Of a stretch of DNA of 64,000 bases, positions 59,360-64,000 are shown one piece after another. The DNA is taken from contig JAZKHY010000024.1 of assembly GCA_040385105.1 (NCBI GenBank), positions 1 through 64,000 on the forward strand. Reading direction: 5' to 3'. How positions within the stretch are numbered: the stretch's first letter is position 1; each line of letters opens with the position of its first letter. The notes under the pieces were generated by a model. That model worked only from the letters and a program-made list of their open reading frames with translations. It did not search any database and had not been told where the DNA came from. The DNA comes from JACMQX01 sp040385105 (GTDB lineage Bacteria > Pseudomonadota > Gammaproteobacteria > Burkholderiales > Burkholderiaceae_C). Both the position numbers and the translations under genes were made by a program.

Positions 59360-61339
59360 TCAGGGCTGGTAATCCGCCGACCCCGGCGCAAAGCTCACCC
59401 GCCGCAGTTCCACCAGCCTCCGCGTGTTGTCGGCCTGTTGCAGCTCCCTGCCTTCCACCAGCTCATAGCCCATCAGCGCAAAGATGCGGCCGCCCAGGAA
59501 CACCGGGCGTGCATTGCCGTACCAGTCGGTGCAGGAAGCCTGGCACCCGTCATTGCGGCCGATGCCCGGGCGCGCAGGGAGGCTGCCCACTTCACTCAGG
59601 CGCAGTTTGTCATTGCGCAGGTACAGCATGGCGGCGGGTTCATCCCACAGCTGCCTGTAGCCGCCCTGTCCGCCGCCGCGTATGGGCAGGCCCACCAGGC
59701 CCCCCGCAGGCGCGTCGGGTTTGTAGAAGAAGCCATGGCTTCGGGTCTCGCCCTGCGAGGCGTTGGGCCGCACATAGGCATTCACCAGCTTTGGCTGCTT
59801 GCCTGCTAGTTGGACGCTGCTGAAGTGCAGCGCGCTGCCGTCGGAACCGATGGCGATGGCGTCCTGGCCCAGCGCATCAATGCGGTCCACGCCGTGGGGC
59901 AGCGGCAGGGCGTGGGTGGTGGCGTCTTTCAGGTCCACCACCTGCAGCGTTGACCGCACCTGCTGCCCGGGCCGGTACCAGCCGGCGCCTGTGCCGTACA
60001 GCAGCTTGTTGCCGACGTAGCGGTTCTGCAGCGAGTCGCCGCCCGCAGAGGGCAGGGGGCTGTAGGCGCTGGCCGGTGCGCTCGCCTGCCCGTCGCCAAA
60101 GTCGCGCACGGTCACGCGCAGCAGCGAGAGGTTGCCGCCCGGCTTCTCGCCGCGCCACATGGCGTCGCCCGCGCCGCCGGCATGCACCAGCACATTGAGC
60201 TTGCCGTCGGGTTGCTCCAGGAACGAGAACTGGTCGATGGGGCTGCCCTGCGTCTTGAGCGCGCTGGGCGCAGAGCCGTCCAGCGGCAGGCGGAAGAGGG
60301 CCGAGGCGTTCGCCAGGCCGTGCATCGCCCAGACGTAGATGGCTTTCTCTGACGCATAGAACACGCGGCCGGGCTTGCCGAGCACGCCGCTGGACTCGCA
60401 GCGCAGCTCGGGCTGGGCCAGGTCGCAGGTGGTGACGCTGTGCAGGGTCACGCCGTAGTCGTCCGCCTTCAGCGCTTCATCGGTGCGGTAGATGCGTGTG
60501 GGCGGCGCAATGGGGCGGAATTCGCCTCCCGAATGGCTGCCCTGCCACTGGCGCAGGGTCGGCAGCCGGGCCAGCGGATCGGCGTGGGTGACGTTGATCG
60601 GGATGGGCGCATACATGACCAGCCGCGTGCCGACGAGGCGGCTGGCATAGTTGCGCGACGAGTAGTAGTCGGACGACTTCAGGTGGTAGGTGGCGCGGTA
60701 GCTGAGACCGCCCTTGTCGTCGATGTTGAACAGGCCCAGCTCGGTGCCGCCGCGCGCATAGCTGTAGCCGATGACGGCCACTGTGTTGCCCGACACCAGC
60801 ATCTCGTCGTACCAGGCGCCGCCGGGCGGGACGTTGGGGCCGTAGGCCGGAATGCTGGCCACGGGCGCCAGCGCGTGCCGGTCCACGTTGACGGTGGACA
60901 GGCGGCCCCGGCGCAGGATGACCAAGTGCCTGCCATGCAGCTTGACGATGCCGCCTTCGTCCACACCGGCCGACTGGCTGTTGGTGATGGATTCAGCGGC
61001 TGCTGCGGCCGGTGCGGCCATGCTCATGGCTGCCGGCATCGGCGGGGCAGGCGGGGTTGGCATCCAGGTCTTGCCCGGGTTCGCCTCTTCCCAGGTACGC
61101 CTGGCGGCCTCCTGCCTGCGCCGCTGTTCCTCCAGCTGCAGGCGGCGCATTTCCTCGCGCCGCCTGTATTCCATGGTGAAGGGCTCGAAGTACGCCAGCA
61201 GTTCTGCCTTGCCGGCGAACGGCTTCAATGTGGCGTGCGGGGTGAAGGCGTCCTGCGCCAGGGCCGGGGCGACGAGCAACAGTGCCAGCCCGGCCAGGCT
61301 CCATGCGCTGATGGGGCGCTGCAGTGAAGTGGATTGCAT
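59360..61339 (-). CDS. Secreted beta-propeller protein
   Basis: A 659-residue protein with a signal peptide (about residues 1-29, ending ALAQD). A Glu/Arg-rich helix (about 55-90, EYRRREEMRRLQLEEQRRRQE) and a Pro/Ala-rich linker follow. A large C-terminal beta-propeller region begins with NSQSAGVDEGGIVKLHGRHLVILRRGRL, the typical start of the Beta_propel domain family. Other recognisable blades include KLLYGTGAGWYRPGQQVRSTLQVVDL. The function is unknown, and it is probably periplasmic or surface-bound. Its 3' end lies 43 nt upstream of the glutaminase start, on the same strand. Confidence 0.8.
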   Translation of the reverse strand: MQSTSLQRPISAWSLAGLALLLVAPALAQDAFTPHATLKPFAGKAELLAYFEPFTMEYRRREEMRRLQLEEQRRRQEAARRTWEEANPGKTWMPTPPAPPMPAAMSMAAPAAAAAESITNSQSAGVDEGGIVKLHGRHLVILRRGRLSTVNVDRHALAPVASIPAYGPNVPPGGAWYDEMLVSGNTVAVIGYSYARGGTELGLFNIDDKGGLSYRATYHLKSSDYYSSRNYASRLVGTRLVMYAPIPINVTHADPLARLPTLRQWQGSHSGGEFRPIAPPTRIYRTDEALKADDYGVTLHSVTTCDLAQPELRCESSGVLGKPGRVFYASEKAIYVWAMHGLANASALFRLPLDGSAPSALKTQGSPIDQFSFLEQPDGKLNVLVHAGGAGDAMWRGEKPGGNLSLLRVTVRDFGDGQASAPASAYSPLPSAGGDSLQNRYVGNKLLYGTGAGWYRPGQQVRSTLQVVDLKDATTHALPLPHGVDRIDALGQDAIAIGSDGSALHFSSVQLAGKQPKLVNAYVRPNASQGETRSHGFFYKPDAPAGGLVGLPIRGGGQGGYRQLWDEPAAMLYLRNDKLRLSEVGSLPARPGIGRNDGCQASCTDWYGNARPVFLGGRIFALMGYELVEGRELQQADNTRRLVELRRVSFAPGSADYQP

Positions 61340-61429
61340 GAGGTTCCCTTTTCCTGGCGATGAAGCTGCCAGTTCCTGTTGTACGGGGCTGATGCGGAAA
61401 CGGGGTTAACGGCCCGCGTATTTTCTTTT

Positions 61430-61975
61430 CTAGCCAGCTTCCGGCGTGCGCGCCGCCTTCAGCGCCACCAGGTCGTCGTAGTACCTGAAGGTGTCGCAGC
61501 TGGCGGCCCAGTGCCGGTTGGTGGAGCGCCGGTCGCCAACGCCCACCACGGTGCGGCCGGCGGCCTTGAGCTTCTGCGCAAGCGGCATGAAGTCGCTGTC
61601 GCCGCTCACCACGATGACGGTGCCGATGTGCGCGAAGCGCCCGGCGTCTTCCGTCGCATCGAGGCTGAGGCGGATGTCCGCGCCGTTCTTGGTGGCATTG
61701 CCGGGCGGGAACATCTGCGTCAGGTCCACCGCATGCTGCAGCAGCGCGTCGCGGTAGCGGCCGAAGAATTGCCAGTTGCAGTAGGCGCGGTTGATGCGCA
61801 CCGGGCCGAACGCCGCAGCTGCGTCCATGACCGCCTGGATGTCCACCAGCGGCTCCTGCGCGCGAAAGCGGTTGTCAGGCCGGGTGTAGTAGCCCTCCTG
61901 CTGTGCCTCGCACAGGCTTGCGTGCAGGTTCTCGAAGTCCCAATACAAGGCGACGGAGCGCGCTGCTTCATTCAT
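61430..61975 (-). CDS. NYN-domain (PIN-like) putative RNase
   Basis: A 181-residue cytoplasmic protein of the NYN/LabA-like family, a PIN-fold group of metal-dependent RNases. Acidic residues fit the site: Asp13 in ALYWDFENLHASL, Asp in KNGADIRLSLD, and Asp-x-Asp in VSGDSDFMPLA. The family also includes LabA, which shapes clock output in cyanobacteria. A direct link to the KaiC gene 51 kb away is not implied. It lies upstream of, and in the same orientation as, the beta-propeller gene. Confidence 0.88.
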   Translation of the reverse strand: MNEAARSVALYWDFENLHASLCEAQQEGYYTRPDNRFRAQEPLVDIQAVMDAAAAFGPVRINRAYCNWQFFGRYRDALLQHAVDLTQMFPPGNATKNGADIRLSLDATEDAGRFAHIGTVIVVSGDSDFMPLAQKLKAAGRTVVGVGDRRSTNRHWAASCDTFRYYDDLVALKAARTPEAG

Positions 61976-62023
61976 GCCGGTTCCCCTGGTGTCCAGTCTT
62001 CCGATTGTGGGGGCACGGCTGCG

Positions 62024-62866
62024 CTACTTTCGCGCGGGCTTTTTCAGCCAGCCCGCAAAGCTCTCGATCAGCAGCCGCAGGCCTTCGGGAAATGCCGTAT
62101 CCGAGTCCAGTGTGGAGAAGGCTTCGATGAAGTAGTGCGCGCCGGGCAGTTCGTCCTCGGGGTGGGCCTGTATCTGCCTGAGGATGTAGTTCTCGTGGAA
62201 GGCCGGCAGCTGGCGGCTGACCTCGGCGTAGGAAGACGTCATCACGAACTGCGCCATCAGGTGGTAGCCGATGGCGGCCTGCTTCGGGGTGAAGCCGCCG
62301 GTGCGGAAGATGCCGGCCATGCGGTCGAGGTAGAGCACGCCGTAGTCCTTCTCGCCCTCGGTGACGCGCTGGAACAGCCGGAAGCGGTTGTGCGACATGG
62401 CGTAGCGCAGCACACCGCCGTATTCCAGCCCCAGCCTGTACGACTCCATGGCCTCGCGCCGCAGGTCTTCGCGCCAGTCGCCGGTGAGCGGCGGCATGCG
62501 GGCCAGCCGCTCCTTGAAGTAGCGGTTGAGCACGCCCGAGATCAGGTCGTCGCGGCTGCCCACGTAGTAGTGGATGAGCGTGGGCGCCACGCCGAGTTCG
62601 CGCGCCAGGCCGACCATCGATATCTCGCCCAGCGGCTCGACCTTGGCCAAGATGGTGGCCCTGTCCAGGATCTGCTCGCGCGACAGCATGGTGGCGCCGC
62701 CGGGCTGTGCGTCACCGCTGGCGCGGCTGGGGCGCCCGCGCTTGCGCACCGGCGCTTCGGCCGGTTCAGGTGGTGCGGGCCGGGGCGCTGGATGCTGCGC
62801 CGCTTTGGCGGCTTTGGCCCTGACGGGGCTTTTGGCCGGCGCGGCCCTGGTTGATGAAGGTGTCAT
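62024..62866 (-). CDS. TetR-family transcriptional regulator with long N-terminal extension
   Basis: A 280-residue regulator. The helix-turn-helix lies at about 62-108 (LSREQILDRATILAKVEPLGEISM and VAPTLIHYYVGSRDDLISGVLNRYF). The remainder is a helical ligand domain. The first 58 residues are a Lys/Ala/Pro-rich disordered tail containing an RKRGRPS AT-hook-like motif (about 42-48), which is unusual for TetR proteins. It diverges from the hydrolase gene at 62944, and the palindrome at 62885-62901 between them is the probable operator for both. Confidence 0.87.
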   Translation of the reverse strand: MTPSSTRAAPAKSPVRAKAAKAAQHPAPRPAPPEPAEAPVRKRGRPSRASGDAQPGGATMLSREQILDRATILAKVEPLGEISMVGLARELGVAPTLIHYYVGSRDDLISGVLNRYFKERLARMPPLTGDWREDLRREAMESYRLGLEYGGVLRYAMSHNRFRLFQRVTEGEKDYGVLYLDRMAGIFRTGGFTPKQAAIGYHLMAQFVMTSSYAEVSRQLPAFHENYILRQIQAHPEDELPGAHYFIEAFSTLDSDTAFPEGLRLLIESFAGWLKKPARK

Positions 62867-62884
62867 AGGGTTTACCCGTATTTA

Positions 62885-62901
62885 ATTGTGATGGTCACAA
62901 T
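62885..62901. promoter_or_regulatory. Perfect 7-3-7 palindrome between the TetR gene and the hydrolase gene (candidate operator)
   Basis: ATTGTGA (62885-62891), TGG and TCACAAT (62895-62901) form a perfect inverted repeat in an AT-rich stretch. A third half-site, ATTGTGAC, follows at 62908-62915. The site sits 19 nt from the TetR start and 43 nt from the hydrolase start, where it could cover both promoters. TetR-family proteins typically bind such divergently placed palindromes. Confidence 0.72.
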
Positions 62902-62943
62902 AGTTTAATTGTGACTCTATAAATTAATGGTACCGGAGACTTC

Positions 62944-64000
62944 ATGAGCGACTCAGGCAAAGGCAAGGTTACAGCGGGTTTGCGCGGCGCGGGCTGGAAC
63001 CCGAAGCGCATGGACCGCCCTTACCGCACTGTGCCATACAGCCTGACCACCGCCGATGGCCAGCGCACGCTGGGCCTGCTCTACACGCAGACGGGCACCG
63101 AGAAGACCGTCATGTGCCTGATGCATCCGCGCGAGTTCAGCGGCACGCCTTACCTGGTGCCGGACGCGCTGGACGCCGGCTGCGCGGCCTGGGTGCAGGC
63201 GCCGCGCTCCATCGGCACGGACCTGCGGCTTGAGCATGAGCTGGCCTTGCTCGACGTGGCAGCGGGCATGACGCATCTGCGCGGCCTGGGCTTCACCCGC
63301 ACTGTGCTGCTGGGCAATTCGGGCGGCGCGGGGCTGTACGCCTTCTACACGCAGCAGGCGCTGCGCGAGCCGGGCAGGCGCATCACGCATACGCCAGGCG
63401 GCCGGCCCGTGAAGCTGGCTGATGCGGCCATGCCTGCACCCGATGACCTCATTTTTGTTTCGCCGCATCCGGGCCAGGGCAAGCTGTTGATGGGCGGCAT
63501 CGACCCGTCGGTCACGGACGAGAACGACCCGCTGTCTGTCGATGCATCGCTGGACCCGTTCGACCCTGCCAATGGCTTCGTGCCGGCGCCCGCGTCGTCC
63601 CGCTATGCGCCGGAGTTCGTCGCGCTCTACCGTGCTGCCCAGCGTGCGCGGGTGGAGCGGCTCGACGCGCGGGCGCGTGCCCAGCTGGCCGAGCGTGCTG
63701 CTGCGCGCAAGAAGCTGAAAGACGGCGACACATCGGCCGCGACACGCCGCATGGCCGCACATACCCAGATATCGCAGGTCTGGCGCACCGATGCCGACCT
63801 GCGCAGCTGGGACCTCTCTCTCGACCCGTCCGACCGGGAAGTCGGCACGCTGTGGGGCCGCGACCCGTATGCGTCCAACCTGGGCAGCGTGGGATTTGCC
63901 CGCATGGTCACGCCGGAGTCCTGGCTGTCCACCTGGTCGGGCATCAGCTCGAATGCGAGCTTTGAAAAATGCGGCGCCGAGCTGGTTGTGCCAACACTGG
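62944..64000 (+). CDS. Alpha/beta-hydrolase-like protein (3' end beyond window)
   Basis: The frame is open from the ATG at 62944 to the window end, giving at least 352 residues. The nucleophile elbow is VLLGNSGGAGLYAFY (G-N-S-G-G), preceded by an HPREFSGTPYLVP segment that could form the oxyanion region. This suggests an esterase- or thioesterase-like enzyme of the alpha/beta-hydrolase fold. Residues about 225-265 are a Lys/Arg/Ala-rich helical insertion (RAAQRARVERLDARARAQL). GGAGAC precedes the start by 3 nt. It is probably repressed by the divergent TetR protein. Confidence 0.75.
   Translation, partial: MSDSGKGKVTAGLRGAGWNPKRMDRPYRTVPYSLTTADGQRTLGLLYTQTGTEKTVMCLMHPREFSGTPYLVPDALDAGCAAWVQAPRSIGTDLRLEHELALLDVAAGMTHLRGLGFTRTVLLGNSGGAGLYAFYTQQALREPGRRITHTPGGRPVKLADAAMPAPDDLIFVSPHPGQGKLLMGGIDPSVTDENDPLSVDASLDPFDPANGFVPAPASSRYAPEFVALYRAAQRARVERLDARARAQLAERAAARKKLKDGDTSAATRRMAAHTQISQVWRTDADLRSWDLSLDPSDREVGTLWGRDPYASNLGSVGFARMVTPESWLSTWSGISSNASFEKCGAELVVPTL

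Noticed and set aside
62024..64000. tRNA genes, rRNA genes, phage or integrase at the window end or elsewhere
   Set aside because: No cloverleaf-like or rRNA sequence and no integrase or transposase motifs were recognised anywhere in the window.

Overview
The window is GC-rich DNA with tightly packed, ATGA-overlapping genes. It carries many Bug/TctC-type and NMT1/TauA-type solute-binding proteins, an AtuA-family operon, an ECF41-type sigma factor and complex hybrid kinases. This gene content suggests a free-living, metabolically versatile betaproteobacterium, most likely Burkholderiales (Comamonadaceae-like). That placement is inferred from gene content only; no rRNA or tRNA gene was seen.

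Layout. 1-4758: the urea ABC transporter urtABCDE (urtA truncated by the window edge), with a dispersed palindromic repeat between urtA and urtB. 4878-10926: signalling genes, namely a membrane histidine kinase facing a KaiC / hybrid kinase / phosphotransferase-like operon. 11087-11743: a DnaQ/RNase D-like exonuclease. 11753-18627: a nitrogen-heterocycle (probably purine) uptake and catabolism cluster containing ureD, two guanine-deaminase-like enzymes, a Rieske oxygenase, two NMT1-type binding proteins, an ABC ATPase and a permease. The divergent promoter region at 14122-14420 holds two inverted copies of one conserved leader element. I interpret these as a pair of riboswitches, possibly of the NMT1/xanthine class. 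18803-20800: a small barrel-like protein, an AraC regulator and a cupin.

21035-28650: a catabolic operon (atypical epimerase, DapA-like aldolase, TctCBA transporter, sugar isomerase-like protein, enolase-superfamily enzyme), probably for a sugar acid. 28702-30810: a Cache-domain hybrid kinase. 30896-33031: an orphan protein, a YebC-family regulator and an OsmC protein. 33060-35533: an ECF41-type sigma locus (AhpD-like protein, bestrophin, sigma factor) with a matching promoter. 35546-38305: a secreted TPR-CHAT protease. 38378-45415: an AtuA / crotonase / SMP-30 / acyl-CoA synthetase / Bug / GntR operon with a palindromic operator.

45455-51861: a VWA membrane protein, then a methyltransferase plus haloperoxidase-DUF3455 fusion divergent from a SARP-like regulator, then a YgjP-type metallopeptidase. 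52086-57277: a giant kinase with two kinase cores, an acyltransferase and a methyltransferase. 57433-61975: a glutaminase-STAS-cNMP fusion, a secreted beta-propeller protein and a NYN nuclease-like protein. 62024-64000: a TetR regulator divergent from an alpha/beta hydrolase cut by the window end, with an operator between them.

Across the regions, urea import, ureD and purine-type deamination point to organic-nitrogen scavenging. The two solute-binding-protein-led operons point to uptake and breakdown of unknown organic acids. The dense set of kinases suggests extensive environmental sensing. No CRISPR array, phage, insertion sequence or replication origin was recognised.
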